From positions 1 through 16,563 of the forward strand of contig JBBQPM010000153.1 in the NCBI GenBank assembly GCA_038217425.1: 16,563 nt of DNA. The letters are read 5' to 3'. The notes beneath the pieces were generated by a model that worked only from the letters and a program-made list of their open reading frames with translations, was not told where the DNA came from and made no database searches. Of the stretch, positions 1 through 7,278 are shown piece by piece. The translations under genes were made by a program, and so were the position numbers. Positions within the stretch are counted from its first letter, which is position 1. The number at the start of each line of letters is the position of its first letter. Source of the DNA: JAIEPT01 sp038217425. Lineage in GTDB: Bacteria > Planctomycetota > Planctomycetia > Gemmatales > Gemmataceae.

Positions 1-1
1 C

Positions 2-115
2 AAGCGATTGAAACAGACGGGCGCCCGTTGGAAGGTGGAGAACGCCAACAAAATGGGCGAACTCTGCTGTCTCAACTACAGCAGCCAATGGGCCGCATAC
101 TGGAATGCCGCATGA
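2..115 (+). CDS. C-terminal end of a probable transposase (5' end outside window)
   Basis: Reading from base 2 gives 37 codons ending in TGA at 113-115, with GC-rich third positions typical of real coding sequence in this window. The visible peptide contains RLKQTGARW near its start and QWAAYW near its end. The first resembles the R-x-K-x-(S/T)-G-x-x-W element close to the C terminus of ISKra4-type transposases, and a closing aromatic-rich stretch is also usual there; this is recalled similarity, not a search. The TGA overlaps the ATG of the next gene (ATGA at 112-115), an arrangement more typical of translationally coupled genes than of an insertion sequence, which should have a terminal inverted repeat after its transposase. 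It may therefore be an old remnant or an unrelated protein. Coding status is fairly likely; the family assignment is weak. Confidence 0.42.
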   Translation, partial: KRLKQTGARWKVENANKMGELCCLNYSSQWAAYWNAA

Positions 116-1029
116 GTGCCGGAAAGGATTGGCGCGCCCCCCTCATTCTCGACGGCGGCCTGGCGAGCGAACTCCAGAGCCGCGGCGCCGACCTCAGCGA
201 TCCGCTCTGGTCCGCGAAGCTGCTCATCGAGAATCCCGCGCTCATTCGTCAGGTGCACGAGGATTACTTCGAGGCGGGCGCCGATCTCGCCACCAGCGCC
301 AGCTATCAAGCGACCTTCGAAGGGTTCGCACGCCGAGGTTTGGACGCGAGGCCGTTGCTTGGGCTTGCCGTCCAACTCGCGAAAGACGCACGGGATCGCG
401 TCAAGCCGTCGGGTCTCGTCGCGGCGTCCCTCGGCAGTTTCGGCGCCTCGCTGGCTGACGGCGCCGAGTTTCGCGGCCACTTCGGTTTGTCGCCGACGCA
501 GCTGGCGGACTGGCATCGGCCACGCCTGGAAACGCTCCTTTACGCCGAACCCGACCTCCTCGCGTTCGAAACCATTCCCTGCCTCGAAGAGGCCGAGGCG
601 ATCGTCCGTCTGCTCGAGGAATTTCCCAGCCTTCCCGCCTGGGTCAGCTTCTCGTGCCGCAATGGGCGGGAGCTATGCCAGGGACAACGGTTCTCCGAGG
701 CTTACGATTTGTTGCGAAGTTCGCAGAGCGTCTGGGCGATCGGCATCAACTGCACGGCTCCCGAGCACGTTTCGAACCTGCTAGCGACGTTGCCGACCGA
801 GCGTGACAAGGCGGTCGTGGTTTATCCCAACCAGGGGGAAGCGTGGGATCCGCAGACTCGTTCATGGATTGAGAGGAGTGACGAGCCGGACTGGAGCGAA
901 CTGGCTCGGACGTGGCAGGCCGCGGGCGTGCGCGGCATCGGCGGTTGTTGCCGCACGACGCCGGAGACTATCCGGCAGATCGCCCGCGCGAAAGCCCAGG
1001 GATGGCGATCCCTGGGGACCCCGGAGTAA
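112..1029 (+). CDS. mmuM: Homocysteine S-methyltransferase (MmuM type)
   Basis: A 305-residue zinc-dependent methyltransferase that would transfer a methyl group from a donor such as S-methylmethionine to homocysteine, forming methionine in the cytosol. The N-terminal LILDGGLASELQSRG stretch (11-25), ASYQAT (63-68), GINC with Cys214 and GGCCRT with Cys279-Cys280 are the family hallmarks; those three cysteines are the expected zinc ligands. Length matches single-domain MmuM enzymes (about 300-310 residues). I chose ATG at 112: it puts the LDGG motif at the usual distance from the N terminus, and the in-frame TTG at 28 would add residues read out of frame from the upstream transposase-like gene. 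The last dozen residues (KAQGWRSLGTPE) are encoded by the left arm of a palindromic repeat, so the natural C terminus was probably remodelled. It converges on the pirin gene. Confidence 0.9.
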   Translation: MSAGKDWRAPLILDGGLASELQSRGADLSDPLWSAKLLIENPALIRQVHEDYFEAGADLATSASYQATFEGFARRGLDARPLLGLAVQLAKDARDRVKPSGLVAASLGSFGASLADGAEFRGHFGLSPTQLADWHRPRLETLLYAEPDLLAFETIPCLEEAEAIVRLLEEFPSLPAWVSFSCRNGRELCQGQRFSEAYDLLRSSQSVWAIGINCTAPEHVSNLLATLPTERDKAVVVYPNQGEAWDPQTRSWIERSDEPDWSELARTWQAAGVRGIGGCCRTTPETIRQIARAKAQGWRSLGTPE

Positions 1030-1094
1030 CCACTATTCGTTCCGCGCAATCACGTCGCGGGCGCTTCCCCAGGGATCGCCATCCCTGGGCTTTC
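990..1094. repeat. Palindromic repeat element 1 (29-bp perfect inverted repeat)
   Basis: Arms 990-1018 and 1066-1094 are perfect reverse complements over 29 bp, separated by 47 nt. Each arm is itself a near-palindrome: CCCAGGGAT, a 4-nt loop, then ATCCCTGGG, giving a 9-bp hairpin. The left arm lies inside the last codons of mmuM and the right arm ends 3 nt beyond the pirin stop, so the element fills the convergence point of the two genes. It could act as a bidirectional transcription barrier, but there is no T-run after either arm. It shares its layout with the elements at 7109-7200 and 15451-15530, and the outer AAGCCCAG and inner ATCCCTGGGGA segments with the left arm at 7109. I infer a REP/BIME-like family. 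Confidence 0.9.
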
Positions 1095-1097
1095 AGT

Positions 1098-1799
1098 TCA
1101 GAGATCGAACAACAGCACTTCCGCACTCTCTCCGCCGGCGAACGTCACGGCGGACGCCTCGGTGAAGCGAACGCCGTCCCCCGCGACCAGCGTTTCGCCG
1201 TCGGGCGCCAACACAACGCTGCCGCGTAGCACCTGCAAATACGCCGAGCGTCCCTCGGCCAACTCGTGACGCACCTCGCTCCCCGCGTCCAGCGTTGCCG
1301 CGTAGACGAACGCATCTTGCTGGATCGTCAGCGAATCGTCCCGGCCATCGGGCGACGCGACCAACCGTAATCGATTTCGCATCGACGCGGGGTCGAAACG
1401 CCTTTGCTCATAGCTCGGCGTGATTCCTTTCCGCTTGGGGAAGAGCCAGATTTGATACAGATGCACGGTTTCGTCGGCCGAGGGGTTGAACTCGCTGTGC
1501 AGGATGCCGGTTCCCGCCGACATCCGCTGAAACTCGCCCGGCGTGATGTTCGTGCCGTTACCCATGCTGTCTTTGTGCTGCAACGTCCCTTCGAGGACGT
1601 AGGTAATGATTTCCATATCGCGATGCGGATGCGTGCCGAATCCCTGACCGGGCGCCACCCAGTCCTCGTTCATCACGCGCAGGGCGCGAAACGAGTGGTG
1701 CGCGGGATCCTGGTAGTCGGCAAACGAAAAGGTGTGGTACGTCTTCAACCAGCCGTGGTCGGCGTGCCCGCGTTCCGCGGAGCGTCGGATGCTTATCAT
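1098..1799 (-). CDS. Pirin-family protein (YhhW-like quercetinase/bicupin)
   Basis: A 233-residue bicupin. The N-terminal cupin carries the metal-site residues His57 and His59 (in GTHPHRDME) and His101 and Glu103 (in GILHSEF), at the same numbering known for E. coli YhhW, which binds a metal and has quercetin 2,3-dioxygenase activity in vitro. The opening MISIRRSAERGHADHGWLKT and HTFSFADY are also characteristic. The C-terminal cupin is degenerate, as usual. No signal peptide is present, so it is cytosolic. The start is supported by a strong ribosome binding site, GGAGGAGGA, about 8 nt upstream of ATG 1799. It diverges from the MBL exonuclease-like gene across 120 nt and converges on mmuM. 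The physiological substrate is unknown; redox or stress roles are proposed for the family. Confidence 0.93.
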   Translation of the reverse strand: MISIRRSAERGHADHGWLKTYHTFSFADYQDPAHHSFRALRVMNEDWVAPGQGFGTHPHRDMEIITYVLEGTLQHKDSMGNGTNITPGEFQRMSAGTGILHSEFNPSADETVHLYQIWLFPKRKGITPSYEQRRFDPASMRNRLRLVASPDGRDDSLTIQQDAFVYAATLDAGSEVRHELAEGRSAYLQVLRGSVVLAPDGETLVAGDGVRFTEASAVTFAGGESAEVLLFDL

Positions 1800-1919
1800 G
1801 GTTCGAATCCTCCTCCTTCATTTTACGTGCTGAGATCCCAAAAAAGACGTCTCGCGTGCATTCGGGTAAGATAGATCACGTGGGTAGAGCCCGGGATCTT
1901 TTTGTGGTAGTTTGTCATC

Positions 1920-2909
1920 ATGGGGCTCCTCGAAATTAGTGCGGCGGGGTTGTACTGCCCGGCGGGAGACTTTTACATCGACCCCTGGCAACCCGTGAAC
2001 CGAGCGGTGATCACGCACGGGCACGCCGACCACGCACGTCGAGGCTCGGCGCACTACCTTGCCGCCCCGGGCAACAACGCCATTCTGCGGCGCCGACTCG
2101 GCAGCGACATCCACCTAGACATAGTAACTTACGGACAAATAGCTACTCACAATGGCGTCCGCGTCAGCCTGCATCCCGCGGGGCACATCCTCGGCTCTGC
2201 CCAAGTTCGCGTCGAACATGCGGGCGAAGTCTGGGTCGTCACCGGCGATTACAAGCTCGCGGCCGATGCGACGTGCGTTCCCTTCGAACCGGTCCGCTGC
2301 CATACGCTCATCACCGAATCGACGTTCGGCCTGCCGATCTATCGGTGGGCCGAGTCGCGGGCGATCTTCGCGGAGATCGGCAAATGGTGGAGCGAGAATC
2401 AAGCGGAAGGCAAGGCGAGCATCATCTATGCCTACGCGCTCGGCAAGGCGCAGCGCTTGCTCGCGGGGCTCGATCCGAGACAGGGGCCGATCGTGTGCCA
2501 CGGCGCGGTAGCTGCGGTGAATAACGATTATCTCGCCGAAGGCGTCGCGTTGCCGACGACGTTCGAAGCGGACGAGACCTCGGACTTCAGCCGATCGTTG
2601 GTGCTCGCGCCGCCGTCAGCGCAGCGCAGTCCCTGGCTTCGGCGTTTCGGGGACCATGCCGGAGCGTTCGCGTCGGGCTGGATGGCGGTGCGCGGCGCCA
2701 GGCGGCGCGGCGGGCTCGACCGCGGCTTCGTCCTGTCCGATCACGCCGATTGGCCGGGACTTCTTAAAGCCATCGAACTTAGCCAGGCCCAGACCGTCTA
2801 CGTAACCCATGGCCAAGTGGCGCCGATGGTCCGCTGGCTGCGCGAGCATGGCAAGGAAGCCTTCGGCCTGCAAACCCGCTTCGAAGGCGAAATCGACGAC
2901 GGAGCTTGA
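1920..2909 (+). CDS. MBL-fold, DNA-ligase-associated exonuclease-like protein
   Basis: A 329-residue metallo-beta-lactamase-fold nuclease of the beta-CASP-like type annotated as 'ligase-associated DNA exonuclease' or 'mRNA 3'-end processing factor'. Visible metal-site motifs are THGHADH (His33, His35, Asp37, His38), HPAGHILGSAQ (His89), GDYK (Asp110), LSDHADW near residue 272 and VTHG near 293. Length is normal for the family. In many bacteria this gene clusters with an ATP-dependent DNA ligase, an Lhr-like helicase and a Pe-family phosphoesterase; none of these is next to it here. ATG 1920 is used although no good ribosome binding site is visible. A weak -10-like TAAGAT near 1867 may belong to its promoter. 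Its stop is only 4 nt from the stop of the convergent kinase gene. The fold is certain; the substrate (DNA or RNA) is not. Confidence 0.88.
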   Translation: MGLLEISAAGLYCPAGDFYIDPWQPVNRAVITHGHADHARRGSAHYLAAPGNNAILRRRLGSDIHLDIVTYGQIATHNGVRVSLHPAGHILGSAQVRVEHAGEVWVVTGDYKLAADATCVPFEPVRCHTLITESTFGLPIYRWAESRAIFAEIGKWWSENQAEGKASIIYAYALGKAQRLLAGLDPRQGPIVCHGAVAAVNNDYLAEGVALPTTFEADETSDFSRSLVLAPPSAQRSPWLRRFGDHAGAFASGWMAVRGARRRGGLDRGFVLSDHADWPGLLKAIELSQAQTVYVTHGQVAPMVRWLREHGKEAFGLQTRFEGEIDDGA

Positions 2910-2913
2910 TCCG

Positions 2914-4632
2914 TCAGTTCGGCGTCGATTCTTCGCTCGCCTCGTTGATCGCCGGCAATTCCTGGCCGAAGGTGAACAGACGCTGATCGATGCGCGAGCC
3001 TCGCGAGATGGCCAGGCGTTCGTCGTCGAGATCGAAATCGATGGGCCTGGTTTCGGGTTCGAAGTCGCGCGGCACCCGGACCGTGAAGGTGCTCCCTCGG
3101 CCCAGTTCGCTTTGCAAGGTCACGTCGCCTCCCAGGAGACGCGCGAACTCGCGCACGATCGACAATCCCAACCCCGTCCCCGTGTGTTCGCGCGTGAGCG
3201 GATTGCCCGATTGGCGAAACTTCTGGAACACGAGATCCTGCTCCTCCGGCGCGATGCCGACCCCCGTGTCGATCACCTTCAGCACGATGTCCTTTCCCTC
3301 GAGCGTCGCCTTGAGATGCACGAGTCCGCCTTCCGGCGTGAACTTGATCGCGTTCGAAAGAAGGTTCTGCAGAATCTGCTGCAACTTCGATTCGTCCTGT
3401 TTGACCGTCGGCATGTCGGGCTCGATCGGAGCGCGGAGGTCGATGTTCTTCTTCTCGGCGAGCGGCCGAAACATGTTGATCATCCCCTCGCAGACGTCCT
3501 TTAGGTTGAACTCCTTGACGCGTGCCTGCATCTTGCCCGCTTCGAGCTTGGCGAGTTCCAGGATGTCGTTAATCAGATTGAGCAACCCCTGGCCCGAAGT
3601 CTGGATGTTCTTGACCCAGCGCTGCTGTTTGTCGTGCAATTCGCTGGAGAGGAGCACCTCGCTGAAGCCGAGAATGCTGTTCATGGGGGTGCGCAGCTCA
3701 TGGCTCATGGTCGCGAGGAAGTCGCTTTTGACGCGGTTGGATTCGAAGAGGGCGAGGTTGAGCTGCGCGAGTTCGTCGACCTTGCGGTCGAGGACCGCGT
3801 TCGCCTTGCGTGCCTGGTCCTGGTTCTCCTGCAAACTTCTTAACATGCGATTGAAGGCGTGCGAGAGATCCTCGAACTCGTCGCCGGTCTGGATTTCGCT
3901 GCGGAACTTCATCTCGCCCGCCGAGATGGCGTCGGCGACTTGCTTGAGATGCGTCACCGGCTTGACGATGATGTAGCGAACGACGATCCAGCTGCCGAAC
4001 ATGATGAGCAGCGCGGTGACCAGGGCCGTCGACATCAGCAACGCGCGGTTCCAGTGGACGCCTTCCTCGATCTCGCGTGTGGGCATGCGCACGCGGAGCA
4101 TGGCCATCAGCTCATTCTCTTCGAGCGGCGGTAGGCTTTTGGCCTCGTTGAGCTGGTTGTGGCAGGCGATGCAGCCCTTGCCGGCGCGGATCGGCGCGTA
4201 GTAGAGCAGCGCTTGCTCGCTGGCGCGCAGGCGGCGATCTTCGGTCCGTTTGGGATCGCGCAGGAAGTCGTTCCAGCGGTCGCGTTCGTAGATGTCGTCG
4301 AACTTGTTGGCCTGCAAGAAGTGGTACTGATAATGCTCGACGCCGACCTTGTTCTCGAGCATCTTGGATTCGAGTTGCGACAACGACTTGTGCATGGCGT
4401 CGCCGACCTTTTTATCGCCGGGGAGTCGGGGGAGATGATAATCGCCCAGGATCGGCGTTACCAGGAGTCGACACGTGGTGACGGCCTGATCGTAGGCGAG
4501 ATGCTCGGTCTGGTAGGCGTAGAGCCAAAAGCTGAGCGAGATGAGGACCATGATGCCGGCGCCGAACAGGAACCGGAACTTGCGTTCCAGGCTCGTTTCT
4601 CCCAACAGTCGTTTGAAGGCGCGGTAGGACAT
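2914..4632 (-). CDS. Membrane histidine kinase with c-type heme sensor (DUF3365/Tll0287-like), HAMP domain
   Basis: A 572-residue hybrid-free sensor kinase. A first membrane helix (about 21-40) is followed by a periplasmic domain of about 155 residues holding a heme c attachment motif CIACH (Cys154, Cys157, His158) in the setting of a DUF3365/Tll0287-like domain. A second helix (about 197-219), a HAMP linker (about 220-272) and a coiled-coil stretch (about 265-300) lead to HisKA, with phospho-acceptor His311 in MSHELRTPMNSILGF. HATPase_c follows with the N box LQNLLSNAIKF (421-431), G1 DTGVG (455-459) and G2 GTGLGL (485-490). ATG 4632 is chosen over an upstream extension lacking these features; AGGA lies just upstream. 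No response regulator is in the window. It follows the decarboxylase gene by 47 nt and may be cotranscribed. It probably senses redox state or a heme-binding gas; that is inference. Confidence 0.93.
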   Translation of the reverse strand: MSYRAFKRLLGETSLERKFRFLFGAGIMVLISLSFWLYAYQTEHLAYDQAVTTCRLLVTPILGDYHLPRLPGDKKVGDAMHKSLSQLESKMLENKVGVEHYQYHFLQANKFDDIYERDRWNDFLRDPKRTEDRRLRASEQALLYYAPIRAGKGCIACHNQLNEAKSLPPLEENELMAMLRVRMPTREIEEGVHWNRALLMSTALVTALLIMFGSWIVVRYIIVKPVTHLKQVADAISAGEMKFRSEIQTGDEFEDLSHAFNRMLRSLQENQDQARKANAVLDRKVDELAQLNLALFESNRVKSDFLATMSHELRTPMNSILGFSEVLLSSELHDKQQRWVKNIQTSGQGLLNLINDILELAKLEAGKMQARVKEFNLKDVCEGMINMFRPLAEKKNIDLRAPIEPDMPTVKQDESKLQQILQNLLSNAIKFTPEGGLVHLKATLEGKDIVLKVIDTGVGIAPEEQDLVFQKFRQSGNPLTREHTGTGLGLSIVREFARLLGGDVTLQSELGRGSTFTVRVPRDFEPETRPIDFDLDDERLAISRGSRIDQRLFTFGQELPAINEASEESTPN

Positions 4633-4660
4633 GATTCCTGTTTTACTCGATCGTTGGCCG

Positions 4661-4678
4661 CGCCGCGAGGACGCGGCG
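4661..4678 (-). other. Short GC hairpin between decarboxylase and kinase genes
   Basis: CGCCGCG and CGCGGCG form a perfect 7-bp stem around a 4-nt loop, immediately after the decarboxylase stop codon. There is no T-run downstream on the minus strand, so it is not a convincing intrinsic terminator. It could attenuate transcription or stabilise the 3' end between the two co-directional genes. Confidence 0.35.
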
Positions 4679-4679
4679 A

Positions 4680-6326
4680 TTAAACAACGCCGTTCTTCTC
4701 GATGTGGTCCTGGGCTTCCAGGATTTTCCGCACCAGAATCTGAATGTTCTCCTCGTCGACGAACGGCGACAAGATGTACGACTTCAATGCGACGATTGGT
4801 TCGCCGTAGGTAGTGTAGCGGTAGCACTCGGTGAGCGAGATCATCACGCCCCTGCCCTGCTGCGCTTCCCGGTGAATGTAGCCGGCGATGGCGCGGTTGT
4901 AGTCGTTGTGCTTCTTCAGCAGCTCTCGGCCCGCGGGATCGTGGAACTCGCGCTGCTGGATCGTGAACGTGTCGACGCCCGGCGGATAGACGCGAAAGAG
5001 CGTGACGGGACCGAAGTTGCCGCGATTGAGCACGGTGGTCGATTCATGGCCGTCGAGATGTTCGCGCAGGCACTGGGCCATCTCGACGATGTGCCCCAGC
5101 AGCGTCTGCCAACCTTGTTTGCCGAACAGCTTGAGATTGGCCAGCGCGGAAAGGACGGCGGTGCCGCTGCGCGACGTTTCGAGCGAGAAGATGCCGGGAC
5201 GGTACTCGCCGAACTGGTACAGGTACGGCATGTCTTCGGGCAAACGGGCCAGGAGTTGAAAATCGGCGCGGTCCTTGAGCACGAAGAGGCTGGCAATGTA
5301 GGGGCAAAATCCGGTTTTGTGAAAGTCGACGCCCAGCGAGTCGGCGAGATGGAGATGTCGGATCTTGCGGACCGCGCCGGCGAGGGCGCGCACCGTGCGA
5401 AGCTGAAAGCCGAGAGCGTTCTCTTCCCACGAGTAATCCTTGAAGACCGACCAGGCCCAGCCGATGACGGCGTCCGCGTGGACGTGCGGTCGGTACGGCA
5501 GCTTGAACTCTTCGACCAGCGCATCGCGCAGGCGAACGATCTCGACGAGTTCGTCGATGCCGAACGCGTCGGTCGTTCCCATGGTAGCGATGAATGCAGC
5601 GATCTTCTTACCCGACTTCAGCGCCTCCCGCGCCTTCTCGCCCAGGATCGCGAGATCGATGGCGTTGTCCTCGGTCGTCGGCACGGTGACGACTTGATTC
5701 GTTCCCAGGCCGAGCCAGCCGGCGATGTTGTACCGGCAATAATGGCTTGCATCGGACGCGAACAGCACGACGTCCTCGCGGATGCCGTGCTGCATCGCTC
5801 CGGGGACGGCCTTCTCGAGCGCGATGCGAACGCCGTAGAGGGTGGTACCGGTGCCGCCGAACGTGAAGAGCCCGCCGGCCTGTTTCGGATCGTAGCCGAC
5901 GAGGTCGGCGATGATGGCGGTGATCTCGACTTCGGCCAGCGCGACGCGCCGGCTATACTCGTCCCAGCCGAGGTTGGGATTGTACAGCGAGGCGAGGAGC
6001 ACGCCGATCAGGCTCGGAATCGACGGCGGCGCGACGACGTTCTGCTGCGTGCGCGGATGGCCGAAGACCGTCATGCCTTGAAGGTACTGGACCAGCGACG
6101 CGGTCACGTCTTCGACGCTGGAGGGGCCGGGAGCGAGGCGGGCTTGCTGACCTTGCTGATAATCGTTGACCGAGACGCGCCCCAGGACGGGAGTCTCGGT
6201 CTTGAGAGCGTCGACCTGATCCAGGGCGCGCATGATACAGTGGACGAAGTAGGAATCGTGCACGCGATCGGAGATCGGCTGGGGAAAGGCGAGTCGGATT
6301 TTCTGCAAGAGTTCGCGATACGGCAT
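4680..6326 (-). CDS. Group II PLP-dependent amino-acid decarboxylase
   Basis: A 548-residue cytosolic fold-type I PLP enzyme of the glutamate/aspartate/aromatic amino acid decarboxylase group. Expected PLP contacts are visible: FGGTGTT (156-162) for the phosphate, His195 in SDASHYC stacking on the cofactor, Asp285 in HVHADAVIGW binding the pyridine nitrogen, and Lys337 in GVDFHKTGFCPY as the Schiff-base lysine. The length is close to PanP-type aspartate 1-decarboxylases (about 550 residues) and longer than GadB (about 466). Beta-alanine synthesis from aspartate is thus one possibility, with glutamate or another amino acid equally open. The start at ATG 6326 lacks a clear Shine-Dalgarno sequence. 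It lies 41 nt downstream of the unknown secreted-protein gene and 47 nt upstream of the kinase gene, all on the minus strand. Family assignment is firm; substrate is not. Confidence 0.9.
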   Translation of the reverse strand: MPYRELLQKIRLAFPQPISDRVHDSYFVHCIMRALDQVDALKTETPVLGRVSVNDYQQGQQARLAPGPSSVEDVTASLVQYLQGMTVFGHPRTQQNVVAPPSIPSLIGVLLASLYNPNLGWDEYSRRVALAEVEITAIIADLVGYDPKQAGGLFTFGGTGTTLYGVRIALEKAVPGAMQHGIREDVVLFASDASHYCRYNIAGWLGLGTNQVVTVPTTEDNAIDLAILGEKAREALKSGKKIAAFIATMGTTDAFGIDELVEIVRLRDALVEEFKLPYRPHVHADAVIGWAWSVFKDYSWEENALGFQLRTVRALAGAVRKIRHLHLADSLGVDFHKTGFCPYIASLFVLKDRADFQLLARLPEDMPYLYQFGEYRPGIFSLETSRSGTAVLSALANLKLFGKQGWQTLLGHIVEMAQCLREHLDGHESTTVLNRGNFGPVTLFRVYPPGVDTFTIQQREFHDPAGRELLKKHNDYNRAIAGYIHREAQQGRGVMISLTECYRYTTYGEPIVALKSYILSPFVDEENIQILVRKILEAQDHIEKNGVV

Positions 6327-6367
6327 GGTGAAGCCCGGAGAGAATCGTTGCCGTCATGATAGCAAAG

Positions 6368-7081
6368 TCAGGGTCCGCCGGCGCCGGCCGCGGCGGCGAC
6401 GCCGAGCCCCGCGCCGCCTCCCGCCGCGGGATCGGGGGGGAGCGGCCCTCCGAGCGATGCGCCGCCCACGGACGGTTGCCCGCCGCCCGCGGCGTTAATG
6501 AAGTTTCCCAATCCCTGGCGCAATTCCAGCGGAATGATGCCGCGCGGCGTCGCCATCACTTCGGCGTACGCCTTGCCCGCCTCGACTCCCGCCATGCCGA
6601 TCGGCGGCGCGTCAATCACGCGCACCGTAAACGCCACGCTCGGGTGCGCTGCCTGCACGTACTCGACCACCGCCTTCAAATACCCCGCATTCGCGCTGGC
6701 GACGAACTCGGCAAACTGCTCGCGCGTCTTCACGTTGTAAACGATGTCGGCCTTTTGCAGGAAGAACTCGACGAAGCCATGTCCTTCATGCCGGCGTACG
6801 AGCCGCTGCGCCAGCGCCTGGCCGAGCGGATGGAGCATGAGGTGCGATTTGCCGTCGGCGCCCTGCACCTGATGGAAGTGATACTCGTAGAAGGTTTGAT
6901 CGAGAATTTGCCCGTTGCGCGCCTGTTGAGCGAGCGGTTGCAGCACGGATTGGCGTGCGAGCATCTGGAAGTCGTAGTGATTCATCGCCGGGACGTGTTT
7001 GACGCAGTCCTGCGCCCAGGAGGGCGCGGCAGCGGAGAGCCAGGCGAGGGAGCAGGAGGCGAAGGTACGGCGTAACGACAT
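6368..7081 (-). CDS. Secreted protein of unknown function with Gly/Ala-rich tail
   Basis: A 237-residue protein I do not recognise. Residues 1-23 form a signal peptide (basic MSLRR, hydrophobic core, likely cleavage after SWA before Gln24), so it should be exported. The middle, about 30-195, looks like a folded mixed domain with no cysteine after Cys26 and no motif I can name. The last 40 or so residues are almost entirely Gly, Ala and Pro, a low-complexity tail. ATG 7081 is preferred because AAAGGA lies 7 nt upstream and the signal peptide starts there; the in-frame extension upstream runs into a palindromic repeat. It is the next gene after the secretin, separated by 197 nt containing that repeat, which may make it a functional partner or cargo. 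That link is contextual only. Confidence 0.72.
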   Translation of the reverse strand: MSLRRTFASCSLAWLSAAAPSWAQDCVKHVPAMNHYDFQMLARQSVLQPLAQQARNGQILDQTFYEYHFHQVQGADGKSHLMLHPLGQALAQRLVRRHEGHGFVEFFLQKADIVYNVKTREQFAEFVASANAGYLKAVVEYVQAAHPSVAFTVRVIDAPPIGMAGVEAGKAYAEVMATPRGIIPLELRQGLGNFINAAGGGQPSVGGASLGGPLPPDPAAGGGAGLGVAAAAGAGGP

Positions 7082-7108
7082 ATAGGAATCCTTTCGAGCG
7101 TATGATGC

Positions 7109-7200
7109 AAGCCCAGCGGGTGAGGTACTCCGAATCCCTGGGGATAAACGCACGCGATCGCCGTATCCCAAAGGTTCGGAGTACCTCACCCGTTGGGCTT
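7109..7200. repeat. Palindromic repeat element 2 (26-bp inverted repeat, 25 matches)
   Basis: Arms 7109-7134 and 7175-7200 are reverse complements with one mismatch, separated by 40 nt. Each arm plus its inner flank can also fold on itself. The left arm has CCCAG pairing with CTGGG. The right arm, read on the minus strand, has CCCAA pairing with TTGGG. The two arms differ but each keeps its own pairing, which suggests that the hairpin rather than the exact sequence is maintained. The element lies in the gap between the secretin and the unknown secreted-protein gene. No T-run follows it, so it is not a standard terminator. Confidence 0.88.
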
Positions 7201-7278
7201 ATCAATGTCTCACATTTCAATGTGACGGCCGCTTGCAACTGCACGGTCCGCTCCCTAACGGTCGCGGCTCGGTAATTT

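Noticed and set aside
1098..1799. Considering the pirin gene as part of a detoxification operon with mmuM
   Set aside because: The two genes are convergent and separated by a repeat, so there is no operon.
1800..1919. Promoter candidates between the pirin and exonuclease genes
   Set aside because: TAAAAT and TAAGAT hexamers are present, but no -35 element better than 3 of 6 matches at proper spacing was found.
4704..6359. Long open frame (about 550 codons) on the plus strand opposite the decarboxylase gene
   Set aside because: It is an antisense shadow of a well-supported PLP enzyme in GC-rich DNA; its translation is rich in Arg, Asp and Glu and has no recognisable domain.
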